Origin: Streptantibioticus cattleyicolor NRRL 8057 = DSM 46488
Lineage (GTDB): Bacteria > Actinomycetota > Actinomycetes > Streptomycetales > Streptomycetaceae
Assembly (NCBI RefSeq): GCF_000240165.1
Contig: NC_017586.1
Span: forward strand, 682,001-746,000
Length of the DNA stretch: 64,000 bases
Reading direction: 5' to 3'
Shown here: piece after piece, positions 7,793 to 15,099 of the stretch
Numbering within the stretch: the stretch's first letter is position 1
How the letters are laid out: each line of letters starts with the position of its first letter
Program-made: the position numbers and the translations under genes
Notes under the pieces: model-generated
What the model saw: only the letters and a program-made list of their open reading frames with translations
The model's database searches: none
Told to the model about the DNA's origin: nothing

Positions 7793-8029
7793 GTGCCCTA
7801 CGCCTACGTCTGCCCCGTGTGCGGCATCACGTCCCGGCCGTACCTCACCCATCTCGGCGCAGAGCGCCACGGCTGGCGGCACCGCGGATTTGCGCACTGG
7901 GGCGACTATCCCGACGGCGAACACGTACGCCGCGTGTCGTGGATCGGACCGCAGCGCCGCGACGCCGCCGTGGTGACTGCTGTCGTCGCCGGCCTCCTCA
8001 TCGCCGCATTCCTCAGCAGGTGGAGATGA
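7793..8029 (+). CDS. Zinc-finger protein with a C-terminal membrane anchor, 78 aa
   Basis: GTG start at 7793 with GGAGG 5 nt upstream. The N-terminus has CPVCG followed by H27 and H31, a C2H2-like zinc knuckle. Residues about 58-75 (AAVVTAVVAGLLIAAFL) form one membrane helix. A spacing of only 4 nt to the next ORF suggests co-transcription. Confidence 0.6.
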   Translation: MPYAYVCPVCGITSRPYLTHLGAERHGWRHRGFAHWGDYPDGEHVRRVSWIGPQRRDAAVVTAVVAGLLIAAFLSRWR

Positions 8030-8033
8030 CCAG

Positions 8034-8399
8034 TTGGAGATGACTGGGAGGCACCCCGCCGCAGAGGAGCAGCGCACCGTCCGTGCGGAACTCCGGGACC
8101 AACGCGTCAGGGTCTCATGGCTGTTCCGCAGCTGGCTGGACGAACGGGCCGCGCAGTGGGACAGCGCTGGGCCCGCACCGGGGGGTGATCCGGACAACGG
8201 GCCAGCACGGTTCGGCGACACTCCCGGTTTGCCGTACCTCTGCACCGTTCTCAGGAGTCCGGGACTCTGTCCCGGGGCCGGTCCAGGATCAGTCCGGGAC
8301 CGGGACCGGGACCGGCATCGGCCCAGTCCCGGCCCAGTCCCGGCGATCGCTGCCTCTCCACCAGCGCGGGACAGCTGTGCCCGGGAAGGCAAGACGTAG
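8034..8399 (+). CDS. Small hypothetical protein with repeat-derived tail, about 120 aa
   Basis: Starts at TTG 8034 or ATG 8040. The first 60 residues (AEEQRTVRAELRDQRVRVSW) are helical and charged. The C-terminal half (VRDRDRDRHRPSPGPVP) is produced by tandem GGGACC units and CCCAGTCCCGG units in the DNA and may not be conserved. It ends at a bidirectional hairpin terminator. Function unknown. Confidence 0.45.
   Translation: MEMTGRHPAAEEQRTVRAELRDQRVRVSWLFRSWLDERAAQWDSAGPAPGGDPDNGPARFGDTPGLPYLCTVLRSPGLCPGAGPGSVRDRDRDRHRPSPGPVPAIAASPPARDSCAREGKT
8239..8345 (+). repeat. GGGAC/GTCCC-rich repeat tract
   Basis: GGGACC occurs three times in tandem near 8300 and CCCAGTCCCGG twice near 8325-8345, with related GTCCGGGACT and GTCCCGGGGCC blocks before them. 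The same word set occurs in the 5' half of the gene at 5298 (about 5398-5490 and 5650). A clustered 6-8 bp word is what FtsK-like TraB translocases recognise in Streptomyces plasmids, but no traB lies in this window. Confidence 0.45.
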
Positions 8400-8426
8400 G
8401 CCCCGCACCGTGCAGGTACGGGGCCT
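8398..8426. terminator. Bidirectional terminator between convergent genes
   Basis: AGGCCCCG/CGGGGCCT forms an 8-bp stem over a 13-nt loop. It lies between the end of the rightward operon (8399) and the end of the leftward gene (8462). Confidence 0.6.
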
Positions 8427-8461
8427 GGCTCGCTGTGACGGGGCCGCGATCGGCACGATGC

Positions 8462-8962
8462 TCACCCAGCTGACGCCTCGGACGCCGCTTCCAGTTCCTC
8501 GAGGCGCTTGGTCCACTTGGCGACCTGGTCCAGGTAGTTCTGGCGGGCCTTCGGCGCGTTGGGGCTGGCTTCGTCAGCAAGGGTCTGATACTTGGCGATC
8601 TTGTTCTTGGCCGCCACGAGCTTGGCCTCGGTAGGGTCGGCCTTGGGCCGGCCGTCCTTGCCCCCGCTGTGTCCACGCGCGATGCCGGAGACGCGCTGCA
8701 CCTGCACGTCCAGGGCGCGGGCGATGTCCAAGTTCGGGATGCCGCGGCTCTGCGCTTCCAAGACCGCGAGTTGCCGGTACCGCTTGGCGAACTTTTGGAG
8801 TTCCGGGATGTCCCGGATGAAGTCGGACAGGGTCCTGGCGCGTTCGAGGGGTTCGGCATCGGCGAGGTCCTGGAAGAACCCTTCCAGAGGCCCTTTGTAG
8901 ATATCGGGCAGTTCGGTTTCAGGCATACGGCCAGCGGCGCCAGCCGTGGAGTCGGCAGTCAT
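8462..8962 (-). CDS. HTH DNA-binding protein with C-terminal coiled coil, 166 aa; candidate regulon repressor
   Basis: Residues about 60-100 form a helix-turn-helix (RQLAVLEAQSRGIPNLDIAR then ALDVQVQRVSGIARG) of the resolvase/Xre-like short type. Residues about 120-166 are a charged coiled coil (EAKLVAAKNKIAKYQTL, KWTKRLEELEAA) suited to dimerisation. The gene sits directly behind a copy of the shared operator (8976-8989) and has almost no leader, as expected for a repressor that controls its own gene. It is the best candidate in this window for the protein binding the AGTCGGTACCGACT sites; this is inference from position and fold only. Confidence 0.6.
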   Translation of the reverse strand: MTADSTAGAAGRMPETELPDIYKGPLEGFFQDLADAEPLERARTLSDFIRDIPELQKFAKRYRQLAVLEAQSRGIPNLDIARALDVQVQRVSGIARGHSGGKDGRPKADPTEAKLVAAKNKIAKYQTLADEASPNAPKARQNYLDQVAKWTKRLEELEAASEASAG

Positions 8963-8975
8963 AAGCCCACAAGGT

Positions 8976-9012
8976 ATCCGGTACCGACTACATATTCAAG
9001 CTGCCGCCGACC
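8976..9012 (-). promoter_or_regulatory. Operator-promoter of the 166-aa HTH gene
   Basis: ATCCGGTACCGACT (8976-8989) fills the spacer between -35 TTGAAT and -10 TACCTT on the minus strand (17 bp). Exactly 23 bp away (8999-9012) is a half-conserved copy ending GCCGACC. The predicted transcript starts close to the ATG at 8962. Confidence 0.7.
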
Positions 9013-9090
9013 GCAGGTCGCGTACATCCAACCCATCACCCTAGCGCCCCCACGGACACACCTCTCGCGGCCCGCGAAAAATCCCCAATC

Positions 9091-9132
9091 GTTCGATACC
9101 GGCTTTTACTTTAAGTCGGTACCGGGTATCCT
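9091..9132 (+). promoter_or_regulatory. Paired operator and promoter of the gene at 9169
   Basis: GTTCGATACCGGCT (9091-9104) and AGTCGGTACCGGGT (9114-9127) are 23 bp centre to centre. The rightward -35 is TTTTAC (9104-9109), and -10 TATCCT (9127-9132) follows after 17 bp, with the second operator in the spacer. Confidence 0.7.
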
Positions 9133-9168
9133 GGAACAAAGCAACCCGCTCACCTGGAAGGACAGGAC

Positions 9169-9615
9169 ATGCCCAAAGCCCCTTGGTTCCCCCGGGTCAC
9201 ACGACTCGCTGTCAACTGGACCTGCGCCGACACCCACACCAGGGACTACTTCAAGGGCCCCGACGCACCGTTTTCCCGCATGGTCACCTGGACCACTGAC
9301 CTCGCAGGCCGCGAGCTGATCACCGTGATGACCCCCAACGAGGCGCGGGCCATCGCTTACCACCTCGCCCGGCAGGCCGACGCGGCGGACCAGGCGAACA
9401 CCACACAGGGCGACGGGAACTGCTACCCCGACGAGGCCAAGTGGGCCAGGTACCGCGGCGTCGTCATACCGCTGACCACCGTGGCAGCCTCCATGCTGCT
9501 CGATGACATCAACGCCGCCGCCCTGGCCGAGTGCACCGCCTCAGCGCCCGCAGCTCGGTTGTCCACCGCTGTCCGGTCGCAGCTGAGCAGCCTGCACGCA
9601 CTCACCCGCCGCTGA
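9169..9615 (+). CDS. Hypothetical protein, 148 aa
   Basis: Soluble protein beginning MPKAPWFPRVTRLAVNWTCA. GGAAGGACA precedes the ATG. The central segment (MTPNEARAIAYHLARQADAA) is helical. No catalytic or metal motif is clear. It is the first gene of a two-gene rightward operon behind a paired operator and is followed 12 nt later by a CACGACC-loop hairpin. Function unknown. Confidence 0.65.
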   Translation: MPKAPWFPRVTRLAVNWTCADTHTRDYFKGPDAPFSRMVTWTTDLAGRELITVMTPNEARAIAYHLARQADAADQANTTQGDGNCYPDEAKWARYRGVVIPLTTVAASMLLDDINAAALAECTASAPAARLSTAVRSQLSSLHALTRR

Positions 9616-9626
9616 TCGACGCCTCA

Positions 9627-9655
9627 GCCCCGGGATCGCACGACCAGCCCGGGGC
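9627..9655 (+). other. Intercistronic hairpin, CACGACC loop (copy 1)
   Basis: 8-bp stem GCCCCGGG/CCCGGGGC with loop ATCGCACGACCAG, 12 nt after a stop and 36 nt before the next ATG. Confidence 0.75.
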
Positions 9656-9690
9656 CACTCCATCTGCATGCCCGAACCGAACGGAACCAT

Positions 9691-10290
9691 ATGGCTGCCA
9701 CCGTGTACTGCCCGTACTGCTACCAGCCTGTGCGGACTACCGAGAACGGTCTCACCTCCACTCACGACTACCCCTACGACCGGGCCTACTTCGGCCAGTG
9801 CAAGGGGTCCGGGCAACGCCCGCTGACCGGGCCCGGAACACCGCCGGCAGCATGGGGTGCCAGCTCCGGGAAGACCTGGGTGGACCTTGGTGTGCTGCCC
9901 TCCCCGTTCCCCCACGCGGAGCGCGACGGCTGGACCGTCACGATCACCGGACTCCGCTTCACCCACAGCGCTGCTTGCTGGTCATGCCGCCAGCCTGTCT
10001 ACGTCGCGACGGACGGCGGGACGATCCGTCTCGGGTTCGACCACAAAGGGAGATCGTTCGAGGAGGAACGCCCCGGCCGCCGTGCCGCCTACAAGGGGCC
10101 ATGCCCCAACGGGTGCGGCGAGCAGGTGACCATCGGCGCCGACAACCGTTGGCCCCAACGACAACTGCCGGTCGCGGACGCCCGGATAGCTCAGTACATC
10201 CAGTGGTACCGGTTGCGTCGGGACTTGGGCGTCACCACCGTGGACATGACGCCGGCGGACATGGCGCGGCTACGGTCTCGCATCAGCTGA
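9691..10290 (+). CDS. Zinc-ribbon protein, 199 aa
   Basis: Three cysteine pairs are visible: CPYC (residues 7-10), CWSC near residue 97 and CPNGC near residue 142, with nearby cysteines and histidines, giving two zinc-ribbon-like knuckles. The body has short beta-like stretches. It is second in an operator-controlled operon and is separated from the first gene by hairpin copy 1. No recognised family; nucleic-acid binding is plausible from the ribbons. Confidence 0.65.
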   Translation: MAATVYCPYCYQPVRTTENGLTSTHDYPYDRAYFGQCKGSGQRPLTGPGTPPAAWGASSGKTWVDLGVLPSPFPHAERDGWTVTITGLRFTHSAACWSCRQPVYVATDGGTIRLGFDHKGRSFEEERPGRRAAYKGPCPNGCGEQVTIGADNRWPQRQLPVADARIAQYIQWYRLRRDLGVTTVDMTPADMARLRSRIS

Positions 10291-10360
10291 GATTCCCAGC
10301 ACCGCCCGCCCCGCAGACGCAGCCGGGGGCGTCCCACTCAAGCTCATCGCCGACCGCACG

Positions 10361-10394
10361 GAAGCCCCCGCCCCTGATCGGGTCCGGGGGCTTC
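10361..10394. terminator. Terminator between convergent genes
   Basis: Perfect 10-bp stem GAAGCCCCCG/CGGGGGCTTC with a 14-nt loop between the rightward gene ending at 10290 and the leftward gene ending at 10410. Confidence 0.65.
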
Positions 10395-10409
10395 ACCGGT
10401 CCGGGCCTG

Positions 10410-10655
10410 CTACTGGACCGCGAGTTCGTAGACCGGTTCGGTGTACGCCTGCTCTCGCTCCCAGGCCGCCACGGCCGTCTTCAGCACGAGGTCGGCAGCC
10501 TCAGGCCCGAACATCAGCAGGACGTCCGTTATCAGGTCGGCGGCTTGGAGCTCCACAGCGCGAGTCGCGGCATGCGGGTCGGCCATGCGGGAGTACTTCC
10601 GCATGGCTGCCGCAGCTGCCCGGCGCAGCCGCGGATTCGGGACGTTGCACGGCAT
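10410..10655 (-). CDS. Small helical hypothetical protein, 81 aa
   Basis: Start chosen at ATG 10655 because AAGGAA lies 7 nt upstream; an in-frame ATG at 10685 has no ribosome site. Mostly helical (RRAAAAAMRKYSRMADPHAA, LITDVLLMFGPEAADLVLKT). It is the last gene of an operon whose cistrons are separated by CACGACC hairpins. Function unknown. Confidence 0.55.
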   Translation of the reverse strand: MPCNVPNPRLRRAAAAAMRKYSRMADPHAATRAVELQAADLITDVLLMFGPEAADLVLKTAVAAWEREQAYTEPVYELAVQ

Positions 10656-10741
10656 GAAGGGTTCCTTGTCTTCCGGGACCGGCATCGCCGGGGCCCATCG
10701 GTAGGTAGAGAGGCTGGTGCAATGCGAACTTCGAGGTGGGC

Positions 10742-10776
10742 GGCGCCCCGGGGTGGTCGTGCGAGCCCGGGGCGCC
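10742..10776 (-). other. Intercistronic hairpin, CACGACC loop (copy 2)
   Basis: 11-bp stem GGCGCCCCGGG/CCCGGGGCGCC. The transcript loop contains CGCACGACCAC. It lies 11 nt after the stop of the 95-aa gene. Confidence 0.75.
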
Positions 10777-10786
10777 CCGTCGTTGG

Positions 10787-11074
10787 CTAGCTGGCGGCGA
10801 TCCACGCCTTGGTGGAGGGGCCGCCGACGATCACGATGCGCCCATCGGCCAGTTCGATGATGCGGGTGTACCTCTCGACCCACGTCCGGACCATTCGGAG
10901 GGGTTCCCCATCGGCCCGGTTCCGGTCGCCGGCAGCGTACAGACGACCGTCCCCGGTAGTGCCGCACCAGATCCAGCACGGGGTGGTGACGCCTCTGAAC
11001 GTCCGCCATTCGGGTGCCGCCTGCGGTTCGGGCGCACTGTGCTGCTGGTCGTTGTTCACCTGTTCCTCCTTCAC
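10787..11074 (-). CDS. Hypothetical protein, 95 aa, paralogue of the 92-aa neighbour
   Basis: A single domain of about 75 residues follows a short variable N-terminus. It shares EWRTF-GVT-PCWIWC, G-LYA-GDR, GEP-R-VRTW and a closing TKAWIA-S with the gene at 11180-11458 and with the C-terminus of the 224-aa protein at 11573. The fold looks all-beta. GGAGG lies close to the ATG. It arose by tandem duplication together with the adjacent hairpin. Function unknown. Confidence 0.7.
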   Translation of the reverse strand: MKEEQVNNDQQHSAPEPQAAPEWRTFRGVTTPCWIWCGTTGDGRLYAAGDRNRADGEPLRMVRTWVERYTRIIELADGRIVIVGGPSTKAWIAAS

Positions 11075-11133
11075 TCCGAGGGGTCGGGTTCCCGACTCCG
11101 GCTGTCCGTTCCGTCGTGGTCGTTCAGCTGGGA

Positions 11134-11170
11134 CGGCGCCCCGGGGTGGTCGTGCGAGCCCGAGGCGCCG
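11134..11170 (-). other. Intercistronic hairpin, CACGACC loop (copy 3)
   Basis: 12-bp stem with one mismatch (CGGCGCCCCGGG/CCCGAGGCGCCG). The loop contains CGCACGACCAC. It lies 10 nt after the upstream stop and is very like copy 2, so it was probably duplicated with its gene. Confidence 0.75.
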
Positions 11171-11179
11171 CGCAGTTGG

Positions 11180-11458
11180 CTAGCTGGTTGCGATCCACGC
11201 CCTGGTGGCGACTCCGCCGACCCGCAGGTGGTGACCGTCATCCAACTCCGCGTAGCGCACGGAGTGTTTGATCCATGTGCGGACTACGCGACGCGGCTCA
11301 CCGGCCGCCCAAGTACTCCTGTCGCCAGAGGCGTACAGATGACCGCCCGAGGTGAGGCTGCACCAAATCCAGCACGGGGCGGTGACGCCCTTGAATGTCC
11401 TCCACTCCGGCGGCGTCTGCGGTTTGACCGCCGACTGTTCGCGTTCGTTCACCTGCAA
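11180..11458 (-). CDS. Hypothetical protein, 92 aa, paralogue of the 95-aa neighbour
   Basis: Same single domain as the gene at 10787: EWRTFKGVTAPCWIWC, LYASGDR, GEPRRVVRTW, TRAWIATS. It is first in a leftward operon with a paired operator promoter at 11502-11538. Its two invariant Cys/Trp positions (PCWIWC) are kept in the 95-aa copy, while the third copy has PFWVYC. No known function. Confidence 0.7.
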   Translation of the reverse strand: MQVNEREQSAVKPQTPPEWRTFKGVTAPCWIWCSLTSGGHLYASGDRSTWAAGEPRRVVRTWIKHSVRYAELDDGHHLRVGGVATRAWIATS

Positions 11459-11501
11459 CTCCTTCGCTGCGAGGGGTGAGTGTCCCGACTGCTACAATGA
11501 T

Positions 11502-11538
11502 AAGTGGTGCCGACTTAGTTGACAAGTCGGCACCGACT
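11502..11538 (-). promoter_or_regulatory. Paired operator and promoter of the 92/95-aa gene operon
   Basis: Operator copies at 11502-11515 (AAGTGGTGCCGACT) and 11525-11538 (AGTCGGCACCGACT, perfect) are 23 bp apart. The minus-strand -35 is TTGTCA, the spacer 17 bp and the -10 TATCAT. Confidence 0.75.
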
Positions 11539-11572
11539 CCACTTACCGACCCTCAGTCACACCGGGCGGCCA

Positions 11573-12247
11573 TCAACGCAGCGCGATCCAGAACTGACGG
11601 CCGGGGTGGCCAAGAGCTATCGACCGCCCATCCCGAGTGCGCCCGACGCGGTAACCGCGCCCCACCTCCGGGTCCACCTCCATACCCACCACACGGTACG
11701 GCTCACCGGTGGCCTTCTTCGGGTCAGAGGACGCGATGAGGAATCCGTTCGCCTCCTCGCAGTACACCCAGAACGGTGCAGACACCCCCGTCAGGCGTCG
11801 CCGCTCCGGGAGCGCCAACGGAACGCTCACGACATCGACACCCTCGCCCTGCACCGTACTGGCGTCCAGGTCGCCATACATCTTGGTCTGACGCAGGAAG
11901 TGCCGGACGCCCTCGCGCCCGATTCGGGCCACCGCGCCGTCCAGGTCGTCGGCGAAGTCCTCGCCGGACTCCACGAGTGCTTCCCTCAGGGCGTGCCGCG
12001 CGGCGCGAACCGCCCTGAGGACATCGGCGCCAGCATTCAGCTGCCCCAGCACGAGATGCCAGGGGGTCGCCTCGGCTTCGGCGACCAACAGGCTCTTCCA
12101 CAGGCGAGTGTTCGCCGGCTTGCCAGCGGCGAGCTGTCCAGCGAGTTCCCTGCGGGCGTCTTCCTCCTTGGCGATCGCGCTCGCGGCCCACTCGCGGGCA
12201 ATTCCCTCCAACTCGCCGGGCTGCATGACGGCATTGACGACAGTCAC
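11573..12247 (-). CDS. Two-domain hypothetical protein, 224 aa
   Basis: GTG start at 12247. Residues about 25-125 are helical and resemble the 136-aa protein at 14624 (A-PW--V-AE-Q-G shared in spirit: ATPWHLVLGQLNAG against ALPWRQVRAEIQSG, then a HFLRQT / DFLRLT end). Residues about 150-224 match the 92/95-aa family (GVSAPFWVYC, FLIASSD, GEPYRVVG, RQFWIALR). It is therefore a fusion of two domains that also occur separately in this element. The promoter carries a paired operator. Confidence 0.65.
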   Translation of the reverse strand: MTVVNAVMQPGELEGIAREWAASAIAKEEDARRELAGQLAAGKPANTRLWKSLLVAEAEATPWHLVLGQLNAGADVLRAVRAARHALREALVESGEDFADDLDGAVARIGREGVRHFLRQTKMYGDLDASTVQGEGVDVVSVPLALPERRRLTGVSAPFWVYCEEANGFLIASSDPKKATGEPYRVVGMEVDPEVGRGYRVGRTRDGRSIALGHPGRQFWIALR

Positions 12248-12292
12248 CAGGACTCCCTTCTCGGGGGCGCTTCCCCCTCACAACTTCATGTT

Positions 12293-12329
12293 AACCCATG
12301 CCGACTCGAATTCCTAGTTGGTACCGACT
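12293..12329 (-). promoter_or_regulatory. Paired operator upstream of the 224-aa gene
   Basis: AGTTGGTACCGACT (12316-12329) and a half-site copy ending GCCGACT (12293-12306), 23 bp apart. The minus-strand -10 is TAACAT with a poor -35 TAGGAA at 17 bp. The leader has a GGGGG/CCCCC mini-hairpin. Confidence 0.65.
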
Positions 12330-12491
12330 TTGCGATTGAAGGGATGTGTCAGCCCCAACCAGGCCAACGAGAGCACGTCAATACCCGGGGCACCGGCGCA
12401 GCCTGCGCCCGCCGACAGTCGGAAGACGGCCCCAGGCAGTGACGTCACGCGGCTTCTCCTTGCCGCCGACGCTCCTCCCTATCGGACAGAA

Positions 12492-12526
12492 CCGCGCCCC
12501 GCCTGATCCTCCGCAACGGGGCGCGG
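12492..12526 (-). terminator. Terminator after the 242-aa gene
   Basis: 10-bp stem CCGCGCCCCG/CGGGGCGCGG with a 15-nt loop, just beyond the leftward stop at 12540. Confidence 0.6.
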
Positions 12527-12539
12527 CTTCGTGTCACTG

Positions 12540-13268
12540 TTAGGTGAGTCGCTTCAAGGCCGCAGACGCCATCTCGCGCCGATGCTCCCGAGCAACCCGC
12601 CGCGCGACCTCACGGTCTTCCGTCCACTGCGACCATCCGCACGTGCAACTCGCCACGCTGGAGCCGTCGTACACCCGGCCGGAACGGCGCCCCGGCTTGC
12701 ACAAGCCGACCGTGCCGCTCATGCCGATGTCCGCCGGGTACACATAGCCGCGGGGTTCCCCTGTGCTGGTTCGGTGATCAGCAGCCAGCATGGCCAGCCG
12801 AGCCGCGAGCACCACCCGCACCGGGGTGCGTATCTCCTTCAACCGTCCGTGGGACGTGTCCTCGTACGGCAGACCAAGGACCACCATGCCGCGCTCGACG
12901 AGCCGCCGGGCTGCGGCCGGCGGCACCGAGTAGAAACCCAGCATGATCCGCCCGACGCGATCGCGGAACGGCATCTCCGCCTTGTCCACCCGATACGCCC
13001 TGTCCGAGTCGGCGATCGCCTCCAGGTCCTGGCGCATGGTCGGCGTCATGACACCAAGGGGCTTGGCCGGCTCCAGGCTCACAGTCCGCCGCGACGGCGT
13101 CGAGCTGCCCGTCGACCAGACGTCGCGGGTGATGACCAATCCCCCGGTGCGGGTGGCCTCCAGCGGGAACCTTCGGTCCACCGCTCGCCGCAGCATCACG
13201 ATGGCGTGGTCCTCGCTGCACAACCCGGTGGTGGTGCCGTCCCCCGCCTGGATCTTCTGTATGAACAC
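12540..13268 (-). CDS. Hypothetical protein, 242 aa
   Basis: Soluble, basic protein beginning MFIQKIQAGDGTTTGLCSED. The C-terminal third contains CTCGWSQWTEDREVARRVAREH, a short segment frequent in actinobacterial mobile-element proteins, with a Cys pair that could bind zinc. It is the last gene of the long leftward operon that starts at the promoter near 15700. Function unknown. Confidence 0.6.
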   Translation of the reverse strand: MFIQKIQAGDGTTTGLCSEDHAIVMLRRAVDRRFPLEATRTGGLVITRDVWSTGSSTPSRRTVSLEPAKPLGVMTPTMRQDLEAIADSDRAYRVDKAEMPFRDRVGRIMLGFYSVPPAAARRLVERGMVVLGLPYEDTSHGRLKEIRTPVRVVLAARLAMLAADHRTSTGEPRGYVYPADIGMSGTVGLCKPGRRSGRVYDGSSVASCTCGWSQWTEDREVARRVAREHRREMASAALKRLT

Positions 13269-13292
13269 TGCAACTCCTGCATGATGTTGTGG

Positions 13293-13331
13293 CGCTGCGC
13301 CCGGCCTGGTCGTGCGTGGCCGGGCGCAGCG
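13293..13331 (-). other. Intercistronic hairpin, CACGACC loop (copy 4)
   Basis: Perfect 14-bp stem CGCTGCGCCCGGCC/GGCCGGGCGCAGCG with an 11-nt loop (sense ACGCACGACCA), 11 nt after a stop and 25 nt before the next start. Confidence 0.8.
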
Positions 13332-13341
13332 AAGGTGCGAG

Positions 13342-14538
13342 CTATTCGGCTGCCTTGTCCCGGGCTGCGTCGAGTTGCTGCTGCATCTCCTCAGCCGACT
13401 TGCGCCCCGTCACCCCGTCATACGGCGCGGTCCACGTCCAATCGAGGTGTCCGTCCCCCTTCCGGACAACCGCGCGACCGATGCCGTTGTGAATGTGCGG
13501 GATCGTTACCGACCTGGCATTCACTCGCAGCACCTCGTACCAGGTGCCTCGGTATTCCACGAAGTCGCCCTTGGCGAAGTCAGCCTTTCCCCAGACCTTG
13601 AAGCCGTCCGCCTCCGCCTCGGCGATCACCTGCCGCCAATAGGCGATCTCCTCTTCCAGCTCCGCCTTGCGCCGGTTCAGCTCAGCTACCCATGCGGACG
13701 CCTTCTCCGAGCCGTCGCCATGCTGAGTTTCAGCAGCGATCTGGCGGTGCACCCGCCGCAGGTCCGCCTCCAGCTTCGCGATACGGCGCAGCGTGACCCC
13801 CGGGTTCTTCCGGAACTCCTCGTACGACGCGGACGCCGCCGCCCGCCGGGCGAGGTACTCGGCCTTGTCGGCCTCCTTCACGCCCTTCTCGGTGTTGCTC
13901 CAGATGCGGTCCCGGTCGCGTTCCGCCCGCCGCTGCGAGTGGTGCCCTAGGAGGATCGGCTGCCCGAGCGGTATCCCGTCGGCGATCCGGCGCGCGGTGG
14001 CGTGGGCCGCCGCGGACCGGTCCGCGGCGTTGCCGGCGTACCCCTGGAACCGCTCGGCGCGTGCCGCAGAACGCGCCACGCGGTCGGCCTCGGCCTCGGC
14101 GAACGAGCGGCGGGTGTCCTCGTCCACGCGGATCTCGACGGTCCAACCAGCCGCGCGCAGCGCCTCGGCGGCGCGGCGGATGGACCAGTGGTCGGCCCGC
14201 TTGTCCCGGGAATGCCGGATGAACAGCACGCCCGGCAGGGAGCGGCCCCAGGTGAACTGGTGGGGGCGGACGATTTCCCACACGCCGTCACCCTTGCGGG
14301 AACCCTCCAGCAGGGTGCCGTCGGCACGGGTGTGGGTGATGGTAATGGTTCCCCGGTGCGTGCCCTGCTCCGCCAGTTGGGCCAGCAGCTCCTCGGACGG
14401 CTGGAGGTGGGCGTTCCAGCACGCCGGAGCGGTGCAGGCATACCAGGTGCCGGTGAACCCCTGCTCGGACGTCTCGGCCATGCGCAGCGCCATGGGGCCG
14501 TGCTGGGCGCAGGCGGGGGCGCTGTCCGTGTCGGCCAC
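13342..14538 (-). CDS. DUF3560 family protein, 398 aa
   Basis: Residues about 60-330 carry the DUF3560 signatures: ITITHTRADGTLLEGSRKGD, WSIRRAAEALRAAGWTVEI, FAEAEADRVARSAARAERF, DGIPLGQPILLGHHSQRRAE and TLRRIAKLEADLRRVHRQI. The N-terminus has Cys/His residues that may form a zinc knuckle, and the C-terminus a short beta domain (KGDFVEYRGTWYEVLRVN). The family is common on Streptomyces plasmids and conjugative elements; its biochemical role is not known. It lies in an operon with three small genes behind an operator promoter. Confidence 0.85.
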   Translation of the reverse strand: MADTDSAPACAQHGPMALRMAETSEQGFTGTWYACTAPACWNAHLQPSEELLAQLAEQGTHRGTITITHTRADGTLLEGSRKGDGVWEIVRPHQFTWGRSLPGVLFIRHSRDKRADHWSIRRAAEALRAAGWTVEIRVDEDTRRSFAEAEADRVARSAARAERFQGYAGNAADRSAAAHATARRIADGIPLGQPILLGHHSQRRAERDRDRIWSNTEKGVKEADKAEYLARRAAASASYEEFRKNPGVTLRRIAKLEADLRRVHRQIAAETQHGDGSEKASAWVAELNRRKAELEEEIAYWRQVIAEAEADGFKVWGKADFAKGDFVEYRGTWYEVLRVNARSVTIPHIHNGIGRAVVRKGDGHLDWTWTAPYDGVTGRKSAEEMQQQLDAARDKAAE

Positions 14539-14571
14539 GGGTGTTCCCTTTCTCGTCGGTGGGTCGGGGGT

Positions 14572-14617
14572 GCCGGTCCGTCCCTGCCCGGTTGAGTGGC
14601 AGGGACAGACCGGCGGT
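14572..14617 (-). other. Intercistronic hairpin with a divergent loop
   Basis: GTCCCTGCC pairs with GGCAGGGAC around CGGTTGAGT, extended outward by CCGGTC/GACCGG with a bulge. It occupies the same stop-to-start position as the CACGACC family but the loop differs. Confidence 0.5.
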
Positions 14618-14623
14618 TGGGGT

Positions 14624-15034
14624 TCAGGCGGACGGCTGCTTGTGCTTGGCGAAGCGGGCGGTGAGGCGGAGGAAGTCGCGGGACGCCTCCCGCTCCATGC
14701 GCTCGAACTCGTTGAGCAGACCGTCCGCCTGAACCCCCTCGCTCATGGAGAGCAGTCGCCGGGTCAGCTCGGCGCGGACGTCGAGCAGAGCCGCGACGGG
14801 GGCCAGGCCGGACTGGATCTCCGCGCGAACCTGGCGCCACGGGAGGGCGGCGGCCTGCGCGCGCAGGACCGGCCCCAGACTGAGGGGGTCGATGTGGAAG
14901 GAGCCGGCGGCCATGTCGGTGGCCAGCTCCTGCCGCTTCTTGTCGGCGCGAGCGATGGTGGATTCGGCGACGGAGAGGATCTCGGCGGTGGCGGATGCTT
15001 CCGGTGTTGGCATGCTGGGCATCGGTTCCTCCAC
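14624..15034 (-). CDS. Helical hypothetical protein, 136 aa
   Basis: Almost entirely helical (ATAEILSVAESTIARADKKR, LLNEFERMEREASRDFLRLT). It resembles the N-terminal domain of the 224-aa protein at 11573. The start may be ATG 15034 or 15022. Hairpin copy 5 ends 17 nt before the first ATG. Function unknown. Confidence 0.6.
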   Translation of the reverse strand: MEEPMPSMPTPEASATAEILSVAESTIARADKKRQELATDMAAGSFHIDPLSLGPVLRAQAAALPWRQVRAEIQSGLAPVAALLDVRAELTRRLLSMSEGVQADGLLNEFERMEREASRDFLRLTARFAKHKQPSA

Positions 15035-15050
15035 GGATGGTGGTGGCTGG

Positions 15051-15084
15051 GCCGCGCTCGGCCGGTCGTGCGGCCGAGCGCGGC
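15051..15084 (-). other. Intercistronic hairpin, CACGACC loop (copy 5)
   Basis: Perfect 13-bp stem GCCGCGCTCGGCC/GGCCGAGCGCGGC. The loop is only 8 nt (sense GCACGACC), which defines the minimal conserved core. It lies 16 nt after the upstream stop. Confidence 0.8.
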
Positions 15085-15099
15085 GTGGGACAGGGGCTT

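Noticed and set aside
9531-10790. Rightward ORF of 419 codons across hairpin copies 1 and 2
   Set aside because: It overlaps three genes with good starts and crosses a terminator between convergent genes.
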